DNA of 64,000 bases from Lachnospiraceae bacterium MD308 (GTDB lineage: Bacteria > Bacillota > Clostridia > Lachnospirales > Lachnospiraceae). Location: contig VIQU02000002.1 in assembly GCA_010206225.2 (NCBI GenBank), positions 480 through 64,479 on the forward strand, written 5' to 3'. The notes below the pieces were generated by a model that was given only the letters and a program-made list of their open reading frames with translations, searched no databases and was not told where the DNA came from. Position 1 is the stretch's first letter, and the number at the start of each line of letters is the position of its first letter. The translations under genes and the position numbers were made by a program. Shown piece by piece: positions 20,871 through 29,173 of this stretch.

Positions 20871-22286
20871 ATGTTTAACATGGGAAATGTACAGATGTTA
20901 TTACGTCAGCATGTTGGGGCACCATGTGCGGCGATCGTTAAGGCCGGTGATGAAGTAAAAAAAGGTACTTTGATCGCAACGCCTACGGGGCTTGGCGCTA
21001 ACATTTTTTCCAGTGTGTACGGAAAGGTGACGGAGGTTTTGGAAGACCGGATCATCATTGAGCCGGCAGAAGAACAGCCAGACGAGTTCGTACCGATCGA
21101 TGTGCCTGAGGACGCAAGCAAGCTTGATATGGTAAAGGCGGCAGGCGTTGTCGGACTTGGGGGTGCAGGATTTCCGACAGGTATCAAGCTGAATATTAAT
21201 CTGGCAGAGACGCCGATGGGCGAGCTTGACCCGGAGATCAATCCGGAGCTTCCGGCTGATTTCAAGTTAGACTGTGAGAAGGGTTACATCCTTATCAACG
21301 CAGCGGAGTGTGAGCCGGGACTTGAGCATAACATCAGGCAGATTGAAGAGCAGTGCGATAAAGTGATCCGCGGTGTTAAATACTGCATGGAGATTACGAA
21401 TGCTGACAAGGCGATCTTCGCTATCAAGAAAAAGAACCAGAAGGCGATCAAGACTTTGCAGAAAGCGCTTGAGAATGAGCCTGCAATCTCTATGCACCTT
21501 CTTCCGGATATATATCCGATGGGAGAAGAGCGTGCGGTAGTAAGAGAATGTCTGGGAGTGAATCTCACGACGATGCAGCTTCCTTCAGCGGCAAAGTCCG
21601 TTGTAGTGAATCTTGAGACGGCGGCTAAGGTTGCCGAGGCGATTGATGAGAAGAAACCATGTATTACAAAGAATCTGACGGTTCGCGGCAAGCTCAACGG
21701 TGGAAATGGCGCACACGTATTCATGGATGTTCCTGTTGGAACAAGTGTTGGGGAATTGATCGAAAGAGCCGGCGGAATTGATGGAAAATACGGTGAGATC
21801 GTTATGGGCGGAGCATTTACTGGAAAGTCTACGGATTTTGACGCGCCGATCACGAAGACGACAGGCGGAATTCTTGTTACGGTTGAGTTCCCGGATCTTC
21901 ATGGAGCGAATGTGGGACTTCTTGTCTGTGCCTGCGGCGGTAATGAAGACCGTATGCGCGAGATCTGCGAGAAGATGAACGGAAAGGTTGTATCTGTGGC
22001 AAGATGTAAGCAGGCGATCGAGAACAAGCCTGGAGCACCGCTTAAGTGCTTAAGACCTGGCAACTGTCCGGGACAGGTTAAGAATAACATGCAGTTCAAG
22101 AAAGATAAGTGCGAATACATCATTATCGGTAACTGTTCAGACTGCTCCAATACAGTTATGGCATCCGGACCGAAGATGGGGCTTAAGGTATTCCACCAGA
22201 CTGACCATGTGATGAGATCCGTTGGCCATGCTCTGTATAGAACGCTTAAGGTGTCTAAACAGGTAAGTCAGGATGTTGATTTTTAA
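20871..22286 (+). CDS. prdC: Proline reductase-associated electron transfer protein PrdC (RnfC-like)
   Basis: LLRQHVGAPCAAIVKAGDEVKKGTLIA; VGLGGAGFPTGIKL; start probably 20880. Confidence 0.88.
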   Translation: MFNMGNVQMLLRQHVGAPCAAIVKAGDEVKKGTLIATPTGLGANIFSSVYGKVTEVLEDRIIIEPAEEQPDEFVPIDVPEDASKLDMVKAAGVVGLGGAGFPTGIKLNINLAETPMGELDPEINPELPADFKLDCEKGYILINAAECEPGLEHNIRQIEEQCDKVIRGVKYCMEITNADKAIFAIKKKNQKAIKTLQKALENEPAISMHLLPDIYPMGEERAVVRECLGVNLTTMQLPSAAKSVVVNLETAAKVAEAIDEKKPCITKNLTVRGKLNGGNGAHVFMDVPVGTSVGELIERAGGIDGKYGEIVMGGAFTGKSTDFDAPITKTTGGILVTVEFPDLHGANVGLLVCACGGNEDRMREICEKMNGKVVSVARCKQAIENKPGAPLKCLRPGNCPGQVKNNMQFKKDKCEYIIIGNCSDCSNTVMASGPKMGLKVFHQTDHVMRSVGHALYRTLKVSKQVSQDVDF

Positions 22287-22322
22287 CGCAAATGCTAGAA
22301 AGGTATTACTATTGTTTTCGGC

Positions 22323-22355
22323 AATGGAGAAAGACCCCCGATTCTTTCCTCCATT
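22323..22355. promoter_or_regulatory. Intercistronic hairpin between prdC and prdA
   Basis: AATGGAGAAAGA-cccccgat-TCTTTCCTCCATT, no U tract after it. Confidence 0.5.
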
Positions 22356-22460
22356 CCATAAGGCGAGAGGTTTCTTATGTGCCGGAGACAATTGTATATA
22401 TAATAATTTTTGCAGTCTATAAGGGCTGTTTAAGAAATCCAAACAAGGAGGGAAAACAAT

Positions 22461-24317
22461 ATGTCTATCACAGCTGAAACAGCGAAAGCACATGCTCATG
22501 ATCCTGCGGTTTTATGTTGTAGAGCCGAGGCTGGCATTACAATCGAGCCTGCGAATCTGGAAGATCCGTCAATTTTTGACGATTTGGTAGATTCAGGATT
22601 ATTAAACCTTGACGGTTGCCTGACCATCGAGGAAGTATTAGGAGCAAAACTTACAAAAACCTGTGATTCTCTTGCTCCGCTTACGGCAGATGTTCTTGAC
22701 GGAGTAAAGGCTCCGAGCGTAAGCGCTCCGGCAGTTGAAGAAGAGGTTGCACAGGAGGCGCCGGATCAAGCAGCACCAACAGCGGCAGTACCGGTTGCAG
22801 CAGGCGGCATGCTCAAGATCCACATCGGAGAGGGTAAGGATATTGACCTTCAGATTCCGGTTGGAGCACTTGGCGGCGGCGCAGCAGTAGCAGAAGTTCC
22901 GGCAGCGGCAGTTGCAGCAGCAGACGCAGCGGCACCGGCAGCAGCAGTCGGAGAAGAGAGAATCGTAGGAACTCTTACAAGAAAGCACTTCAACATCACA
23001 GAAGTTAAGAGAGGGCCTGAGACAAAGATCGAGGGAACTGTGCTTACTATCCGTGAGGGAATCGAAGCAGATGTTATCGCAGATCAGGAATTAGTTAAAG
23101 ATTTTAAACTTGAGATCATTACTCCTGAGTTATATCACACATATTCTGAGACCGTTATGGACGTACAGCCAATCGCTACGAAAGAGGGCGACAGTGAGCT
23201 TGGAAGCGGCGTGACAAGAGTGCTTGACGGCGTTGTTATGATGCTGACAGGCGTTGACGAGGGCGGAGTTCAGATCGGTGAGTTCGGTTCTTCCGAAGGA
23301 TACCTTGACGAGAACATTATGTGGGGCCGTCCGGGATGTCCGGATAAAGGCGAGATCTTCATCAAAGGTAACATTGTTATTCAGGAGAAGACAAACATGG
23401 AGCGCCGCGGACCTATGGCTGCTCATACAGCATTTGATATCATCACGCAGGAAATTCGTGAGGTTATGAAGAAGCTTGACGAGAGCCTTGTAGTTGATAC
23501 GCAGGAGCTGAAATCTATCCGCCGTCCGGGTAAGAAGAAAGTTGTAATCGTTAAAGAGATCATGGGACAGGGAGCTATGCATGATAACTTCATCCTTCCT
23601 GTAGAGCCGGTTGGTATCCTTGGCGCAAGAGCAAACGTAGACTTAGGAAACGTTCCTGTATGCGTATCTCCGCTTGAGGTTCTGGACGGATGTATCCATG
23701 CTTTAACATGTATCGGACCTGCATCGAAAGAGATGTCCAGACATTACTGGAGAGAGCCGCTTGTTCTTGAGGCTCTTCACGATGAAGAAGTTGACCTTTG
23801 CGGTGTTATATTCGTTGGATCTCCTCAGATTAACGCTGAGAAATTCTATGTATCCCGCCGTGTAGGACACACAGTAGAGATGCTGGATGCTGACGGCGCA
23901 TTCGTTACGACAGAAGGATTTGGAAACAACCATATCGACTTTGCAAGCCATATCGAGCAGATTGGTATGAGAGGCGTTCCGACAGTAGGTATGTCTTACT
24001 GTGCAGTACAGGGAGCTCTCGTTGTTGGTAATAAGTACATGCAGTACATGGTTGATAACAATAAGTCTGAAGCAGGTATCGAGAATGAGATTCTTGGTAA
24101 CAATACACTTTGCCCAGAGGACGCTGTCCGTGCACTTGCTATGCTGAAAGCGGCTATGGCCGGAGAAGACGTTAAGGCTGCTGAGAAGAAGTGGAATCCA
24201 AACGTTAAGTCTACAAACGTAGAGTTAATTGAGGGCGCATATGGCACAAAGATCGATCTCGTTGGAAATGAGCAGGAGCTCCCAATGAGCGAGAAGCGTA
24301 GATTAAAATACAGCTAA
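22461..24317 (+). CDS. prdA: D-proline reductase proprotein PrdA (pyruvoyl-forming)
   Basis: IRRPGKKKVVIVKEIMGQGAMHDN...DGCIHALTCIGPASKEMSRHYWREPL; Ala-rich linker in N-terminal part. Confidence 0.93.
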   Translation: MSITAETAKAHAHDPAVLCCRAEAGITIEPANLEDPSIFDDLVDSGLLNLDGCLTIEEVLGAKLTKTCDSLAPLTADVLDGVKAPSVSAPAVEEEVAQEAPDQAAPTAAVPVAAGGMLKIHIGEGKDIDLQIPVGALGGGAAVAEVPAAAVAAADAAAPAAAVGEERIVGTLTRKHFNITEVKRGPETKIEGTVLTIREGIEADVIADQELVKDFKLEIITPELYHTYSETVMDVQPIATKEGDSELGSGVTRVLDGVVMMLTGVDEGGVQIGEFGSSEGYLDENIMWGRPGCPDKGEIFIKGNIVIQEKTNMERRGPMAAHTAFDIITQEIREVMKKLDESLVVDTQELKSIRRPGKKKVVIVKEIMGQGAMHDNFILPVEPVGILGARANVDLGNVPVCVSPLEVLDGCIHALTCIGPASKEMSRHYWREPLVLEALHDEEVDLCGVIFVGSPQINAEKFYVSRRVGHTVEMLDADGAFVTTEGFGNNHIDFASHIEQIGMRGVPTVGMSYCAVQGALVVGNKYMQYMVDNNKSEAGIENEILGNNTLCPEDAVRALAMLKAAMAGEDVKAAEKKWNPNVKSTNVELIEGAYGTKIDLVGNEQELPMSEKRRLKYS

Positions 24318-24334
24318 GCCAAAGGTGTTTCTGG

Positions 24335-24631
24335 ATGAATAATGAACGTTTGAATTACGGCGACAGGATCATTTATATGGAGGGTGTTGTAGTAGATGTC
24401 GACGACTGCAGTATCAGCGTTGACCTGAAAGGACGCCTTGGGTTTTTCAAAGCTCCCAAGAGAATGTTTATCTGTGACACTGAACCGAAAGTGGGGCAGG
24501 AATTTGGATGGAACATGAGCTTTCCGGAGCAGCTTGGACCGGAGATAAATGAACACTACGTCAGCAACATTGAAAAAGAAAGACGCAAACAACAAGAAAT
24601 GAGTAAACGTTTGGATAATAAGGAGGTCTAA
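24335..24631 (+). CDS. Small prd-cluster protein (CBO2463/CBO2479-like)
   Basis: 98 aa ORF between prdA and prdB with good RBS; known gene-order position. Confidence 0.65.
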   Translation: MNNERLNYGDRIIYMEGVVVDVDDCSISVDLKGRLGFFKAPKRMFICDTEPKVGQEFGWNMSFPEQLGPEINEHYVSNIEKERRKQQEMSKRLDNKEV

Positions 24632-24633
24632 AA

Positions 24634-25359
24634 ATGAGTTTAACGGTTGTTAAAGGTTTACAATCAGAAATATTCGTTCCTATTACTCCGCCGTCTGTAT
24701 GGACTCCTGTAACAAAAGAGCTTAAGGATATGTCTATTGCTCTTGCGACAGCAGCAGGTGTTCACAAGAAAGATCAGGAAAGATTTAATCTTGCCGGTGA
24801 TTTCACATGGAGAAAGATAGAGAACACAACTCCGTCAGATGATCTGATGGTATCCCACGGCGGATATGATAACAGTGATGTTAACAAAGACATCAACTGC
24901 ATGTTCCCGATTGACAGAATCCACGAGTTAGCTAAAGAAGGCTTTATCAGAGCTTGCGCTCCGGTACATGCCGGATTCATGGGCGGCGGCGGAAATCAGG
25001 AGAAGTTCAAAGGCGAGACTGGTCCGGCTATCGCTCAGATGTTCAAAGAAGAGGATGTTGACGCAGTTGTCCTCACCGCTGGCTGAGGTACCTGCCACCG
25101 CTCTGCAGTATTGGTGCAGAGAGCGATTGAAGAAGCTGGAATTCCTACAATTATTATTGCAGCTCTTCCACCGGTTGTTCGTCAGACCGGTACTCCTCGT
25201 GCAGTTGCTCCGTTGGTGCCTATGGGTGCTAATGCAGGTGGACCGCACAATGTTGAACAGCAGACACAGATCGTTAAGGCGACTCTTGAGCAGCTGGTAG
25301 AGATCCAGACGCCTGGAAAGATTGTTCCGCTGCCATTCGAGTATGTAGCTAAGATTTGA
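24634..25359 (+). CDS. prdB: D-proline reductase catalytic subunit PrdB, selenoprotein (UGA at 25084-25086)
   Basis: ...DVDAVVLTAG-U-GTCHRSAVLVQRAIEEAGIPTIIIAALPPVVRQTGTPRAVAPLVPMGANAGGPHN; the two track ORFs join in frame through TGA. Confidence 0.96.
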
Positions 25360-25377
25360 TTTTGATTATAGTTCACG

Positions 25378-25435
25378 CGTCACCGGTCAGCTCAGGTTTC
25401 ACGCTTGCATGAGAAACTGAGTTGGCTGGCTGACG
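25378..25435. promoter_or_regulatory. Large imperfect hairpin downstream of prdB
   Basis: CGTCA..CTCAGGTTTC-acgcttgcat-GAGAAACTGAG..TGACG. Confidence 0.5.
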
Positions 25436-25535
25436 AAGGGAGCGTCGGTTCATGAGCAAAGATAGCTGTGACGCAGCGATGAGGCACCGTAGGTGTGTTT
25501 TGTGAAGGGCGCGGTGTGAACGGATTAAAGTTTCG

Positions 25536-25564
25536 GAGCAGATGTTTTTCATCTGCTCTTTTTT
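25536..25564 (+). terminator. Rho-independent terminator between prdB and prdD
   Basis: GAGCAGATG-ttttt-CATCTGCTC-TTTTTT. Confidence 0.85.
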
Positions 25565-25573
25565 AAAACGGAG

Positions 25574-26353
25574 GTGAAAATAAAATTGGCAGATGAGGTA
25601 AAGGATTTAAGAAGGCTGGTTATCAAGGCGTTCCATATGAATGAGGTAGAGTGGGGCGACCATAATGATATCACGACGGACGGCCATATGACAGTGAGCA
25701 AGGAGATGATTGACGAGCTTGTGGCGGCAGAGGAGCATATTGAGAAGATTGATATCCAGATTATCAAGCCGGGCGATCATGACCGCTGGACAAACACGAT
25801 GATGGATATTGTGCCTATATCCACAAAGGTGCTCGGAAAACTGGGAGAGGGGATTACGCATACGATTACAGGTGTGTATGTCATCCTTACGGGTGTGGAT
25901 GTGAATGGCAAACAGTGCCATGAATTCGGCTCGTCAGAGGGAAACTTAAAGGAGCAGTTATATCTGAACCGGGCAGGTACGCCGGGGGATGATGATTATA
26001 TTATTTCCTTTGATGTGACTCTTGCGGCAGGCATGGGTCAGGAGCGTCCGGGGCCGACTGCAGCCCACCGGGCATGTGATAAGTTCATTCAGAGCTATCG
26101 TGACAAATTAAAGAAATTCAAAGGTGAAAAATGTACAGAACGTCATGAGTATCACGACATCGTAAGGCCGGGAAAGAAGAAAGTGCTGATCATCAAACAG
26201 GTTGCCGGGCAGGGAGCCATGTATGACACGCACTTGTTTGCGAAAGAACCTTCTGGCGTGGAAGGTGGAAAATCAATTATTGACATGGGTAATATGCCAA
26301 TCATCGTATCTCCAAATGAGTACCGAGACGGCATTATCCGTTCTATGCAGTAG
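25574..26353 (+). CDS. prdD: PrdD, paralogue of the N-terminal/beta part of PrdA
   Basis: IVRPGKKKVLIIKQVAGQGAMYDTHLF; EFGSSEGNL; true start likely TTG at 25586 (MADEVKDL) from RBS spacing. Confidence 0.85.
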   Translation: MKIKLADEVKDLRRLVIKAFHMNEVEWGDHNDITTDGHMTVSKEMIDELVAAEEHIEKIDIQIIKPGDHDRWTNTMMDIVPISTKVLGKLGEGITHTITGVYVILTGVDVNGKQCHEFGSSEGNLKEQLYLNRAGTPGDDDYIISFDVTLAAGMGQERPGPTAAHRACDKFIQSYRDKLKKFKGEKCTERHEYHDIVRPGKKKVLIIKQVAGQGAMYDTHLFAKEPSGVEGGKSIIDMGNMPIIVSPNEYRDGIIRSMQ

Positions 26354-26366
26354 GAGGTGAAAGAAT

Positions 26367-26843
26367 ATGGGAATTGGTCCTTCAACAAAGGAAACATCGC
26401 TGCATCATTTCAGGGATCCTCTTTTGGAGGTTGTGGCGGAAGACACTGACCTTGACCTGATGGGAGTTATGCTTGTAGGCTCTCCGGATGGAAATGAAGA
26501 TAAGATGCTTGTTGGAACAAGAGCAGCTGTGTGGGCAGAATGTATGCGTGCAGACGGCGTGATTCTTTCCTGCGACGGCTGGGGGAACAGCCATGTGGAC
26601 TATACGAACACGATTGAGCAGATTGGCATAAGAGGCATACCGGTTACGGGAATCACATTTAACGGTACAGTTGCACAGTTTGTAGTTGTCAATGATTATC
26701 TGGATGCGATTGTTGATATCAACAAGAGCGAGAGTGGGGAAGAGACGGACGTAGTCGGGGAAAACAATATGGACCGCATTGATTGTCTGAAAGCAAAAGC
26801 ATTGCTTAAGCTTAAGATGAGAAAAAAAGATCAAATGGGATAA
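26367..26843 (+). CDS. prdE: PrdE, paralogue of the C-terminal/alpha part of PrdA
   Basis: MGIGPSTKETSLHHFRDPLLEVVAEDTDLDLMGVMLVGSPDGNEDK aligns with the PrdA segment following the processing Cys. Confidence 0.85.
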   Translation: MGIGPSTKETSLHHFRDPLLEVVAEDTDLDLMGVMLVGSPDGNEDKMLVGTRAAVWAECMRADGVILSCDGWGNSHVDYTNTIEQIGIRGIPVTGITFNGTVAQFVVVNDYLDAIVDINKSESGEETDVVGENNMDRIDCLKAKALLKLKMRKKDQMG

Positions 26844-26919
26844 AGTGTTCAAAGACGTCGAGAAAAATCGTTAAATATTTGTTAAAGTGCATAAAGATTT
26901 ACTTTTGCTCAATAAAGTA

Positions 26920-26948
26920 TTGACGTGAAAAACAAGAAATGGTATATT
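26920..26948 (+). promoter_or_regulatory. Putative sigma-70 promoter of ncRNA candidate
   Basis: TTGACG - 17 nt - TATATT. Confidence 0.65.
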
Positions 26949-26954
26949 AATAAC

Positions 26955-27175
26955 GCTTAATTAATGGTTGTTATTGCAGTTACACGGCCGCCGATTGTTT
27001 CCCCCAAGAACAGTCTTGCGGCAGTGAACTCCAATTAATATATACTTTCCTCCTTACGGAGGAGCATTCCCCAGCTTTGTATATAGCAAAACTGCAATGC
27101 AACGAGGAAAAACCTCTCAATGACATACCAAAGGAAAGAGCGCGGCATTCTGAAAATGCTGTGCTCTTTCTGTTT
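26955..27175 (+). ncRNA. Candidate standalone structured ncRNA (family unassigned; 6S RNA is one possibility)
   Basis: Closing stem GTTG/ATTGCAGTT (26967-26981) with AACTGCAAT/GCAAC (27090-27103), two internal hairpins, then a 15-bp terminator-like stem 27135-27169; no ORF. Confidence 0.55.
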
Positions 27176-27176
27176 G
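27135..27176. terminator. Terminator-like hairpin at end of ncRNA candidate
   Basis: AAAGAGCGCGGCATT-ctgaa-AATGCTGTGCTCTTT followed by CTGTTT. Confidence 0.6.
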
Positions 27177-27183
27177 TAAATAT

Positions 27184-27819
27184 TTATTCGTGTATAAATT
27201 TTTTCTCCCAGCTCATGCACCATTTGGTGAGTGGGCCGAGAACAAGCATACCGCCGATCGTCCCTTCGCGGATTTTGATCGACAGACCGAATATGAGTGA
27301 TAAGGAAAGGGAAATGGCGATGAGTATAGCATCCCCTGCAATGTGCAGCTTAGCAAAATCAATACCATATTTGCTGCTGGCAGTATAATACATCCCCTCT
27401 ACCGGTATCTGTACAGCGCCTAAAAGATTAAGACCGCCGATGAATACAGCCAGTCCAAGATAGGAGATGGCCCAGAATAAGACTCTTATGGGATATCCGT
27501 TGAGGTCAAAGGTAAAGATACGGTAATATACGAAATTGACAACAACACCGAATATAACAGCTACGGGAATCTGCAGAAATCGGATGGGGTGGAAATCTTT
27601 TCTCAGCATGAGTATCTGGATCAGGACACAGATCAGGTTTCCGATAATACTGAAAGTACCTACTTTAAAGCCTGTAAGCTGATAGACGTTCAGGCTTACG
27701 GAATCCCAGCAGGCACATAGCCCGATATCTGCCTTCATGCAGAAGGTTTGGGATACGGCCATCATAACGACAAAAAAAGTCACAAGAGCATATTTTTTGA
27801 TAATTTTTTTAGTACCCAT
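27184..27819 (-). CDS. YitT/YczE-like membrane protein
   Basis: 5-6 TM segments, FSIIGNLICVLIQILMLRKDF; conserved YczE-like pattern. Confidence 0.6.
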   Translation of the reverse strand: MGTKKIIKKYALVTFFVVMMAVSQTFCMKADIGLCACWDSVSLNVYQLTGFKVGTFSIIGNLICVLIQILMLRKDFHPIRFLQIPVAVIFGVVVNFVYYRIFTFDLNGYPIRVLFWAISYLGLAVFIGGLNLLGAVQIPVEGMYYTASSKYGIDFAKLHIAGDAILIAISLSLSLIFGLSIKIREGTIGGMLVLGPLTKWCMSWEKKFIHE

Positions 27820-27897
27820 TTTTATAACCTCTTCTTGTAAATGACATATTATAATAAAATTTCACATAATAGAGAGAAAGATGTCAATGCATAAAAA

Positions 27898-27941
27898 AGG
27901 ACGTTTGCATTGAGATCTACGAACCACAATACGAACGTCCT
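27898..27941 (-). terminator. Rho-independent terminator downstream of TauE/SafE gene
   Basis: AGGACGTTCGTATTG...CAATGCAAACGTCCT-TTTTTT on minus strand. Confidence 0.8.
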
Positions 27942-27980
27942 GTGTATTCTTTATTTAGTTTGTAAGATTAAACGCTTAAG

Positions 27981-28907
27981 CTAAGCGGCAGAACCTTTCT
28001 TGATAGCATCACGAAGATATAAGAATGCTGTCAAGTATACGATAGCAACGATAATCTTAGTAAGTACATCAAGCGGTAAGCTCTTAACAAATGCATAAGC
28101 TACATATACGCCGAGTGCTCCGAAGATTGCCTGTGTCCAGGAAGCAACCATATCATATCTGCCTTCTTTGATGAACTTCGGTCCATTACCAAATGCCATC
28201 AGATATGCACAGGAACCCATCATAGCCGGGAACGCGCAGCCTGCATCCATTCCGAGCGCAAGAACCATAGCCATACATGGTGCATAAAGACCAACACCGA
28301 TACTCATAAGAGCACCAAAAATGAAATTACCTACAACTGCAATTACGAGTTTAATTCCTGATAATCCAAGTTCTGTACCTACTGTACCGAATGGTCCGAC
28401 ACCAAGCACTTTCATAAGAATTACGGTTGCAAGAATAAACAAACCAATGAACAGCGTATAACGTACTTTCTTTCTGTCAAACTTCGATACGATACTAGCC
28501 ATCAGGATAGAACCGGCAACAGAAGCAACAAGCATAAGTACAAGTGTAATAACATCCATCTCTACAAAACCAAAGAATAAGAATGCCTCAACACATACGG
28601 GAACGGTATCTCCTACGTTCAGAGTACCAGGAACCAGAACGTCGTCTACAGATCTTGTGAGCTTAAAAGCTGCGGATGACGGAGCAAAAGAACCGATACC
28701 CAAAGTATCCAGAAAGTTCGCAACGAATCCCGTGATTGCTGTTGGGATCATGTGTTTCTTCTGTTCCTGCCACTGCTCTTCGCCGGTTAATCCGATCACA
28801 GGATCCTTTTCTGGGTTAGCGCGTAACTCTTTGTCTTTCCTCCACATAAGGAATACGTTCAGGATAATGCCGATCACGCATAATCCCTTCATAATGTACA
28901 TTGCCAT
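27981..28907 (-). CDS. TauE/SafE family anion permease
   Basis: ITGFVANFLDTLGIGSFAPSS and GVGLYAPCMAMVLALGM motifs. Confidence 0.8.
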   Translation of the reverse strand: MAMYIMKGLCVIGIILNVFLMWRKDKELRANPEKDPVIGLTGEEQWQEQKKHMIPTAITGFVANFLDTLGIGSFAPSSAAFKLTRSVDDVLVPGTLNVGDTVPVCVEAFLFFGFVEMDVITLVLMLVASVAGSILMASIVSKFDRKKVRYTLFIGLFILATVILMKVLGVGPFGTVGTELGLSGIKLVIAVVGNFIFGALMSIGVGLYAPCMAMVLALGMDAGCAFPAMMGSCAYLMAFGNGPKFIKEGRYDMVASWTQAIFGALGVYVAYAFVKSLPLDVLTKIIVAIVYLTAFLYLRDAIKKGSAA

Positions 28908-29173
28908 AAATCATCCCTCCAGATTATAAAATATTAAATTGTTTGTTACGGAATGCATACCTGTGAATTGCCCCCGATTGCAACTCAATATACATTCTGT
29001 ATTAATTAAAATTGTAGCATTTTTGTTGGGAAAGGTCAACTAAAAAAGGGAAAATAAAATGGTTTTGTTGGATAAATTGAATAAAAACAGGACTTGCATA
29101 AGAAGGACATTATCTATATAATGAAAATTGCGATAAGATGCAGATTATGTGAGAATGTGTCGTGGGGAGGATG

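Noticed and set aside
22638-22988. Minus-strand Cys-rich ORF resembling a metallothionein-like protein (DCCCRCRCVCCCNCRC)
   Set aside because: It is the antisense of the Ala-rich linker codons (GCA/GCG) of prdA; no RBS and no independent support.
26920-27176. ncRNA candidate as a riboswitch for a downstream gene
   Set aside because: No plus-strand gene follows within about 2 kb and a terminator-like stem ends it, so a cis-riboswitch is unlikely.
27035-27223. Minus-strand 62-aa ORF
   Set aside because: Overlaps the structured ncRNA candidate and the end of the YitT-like gene; low-complexity composition and no RBS recognised.
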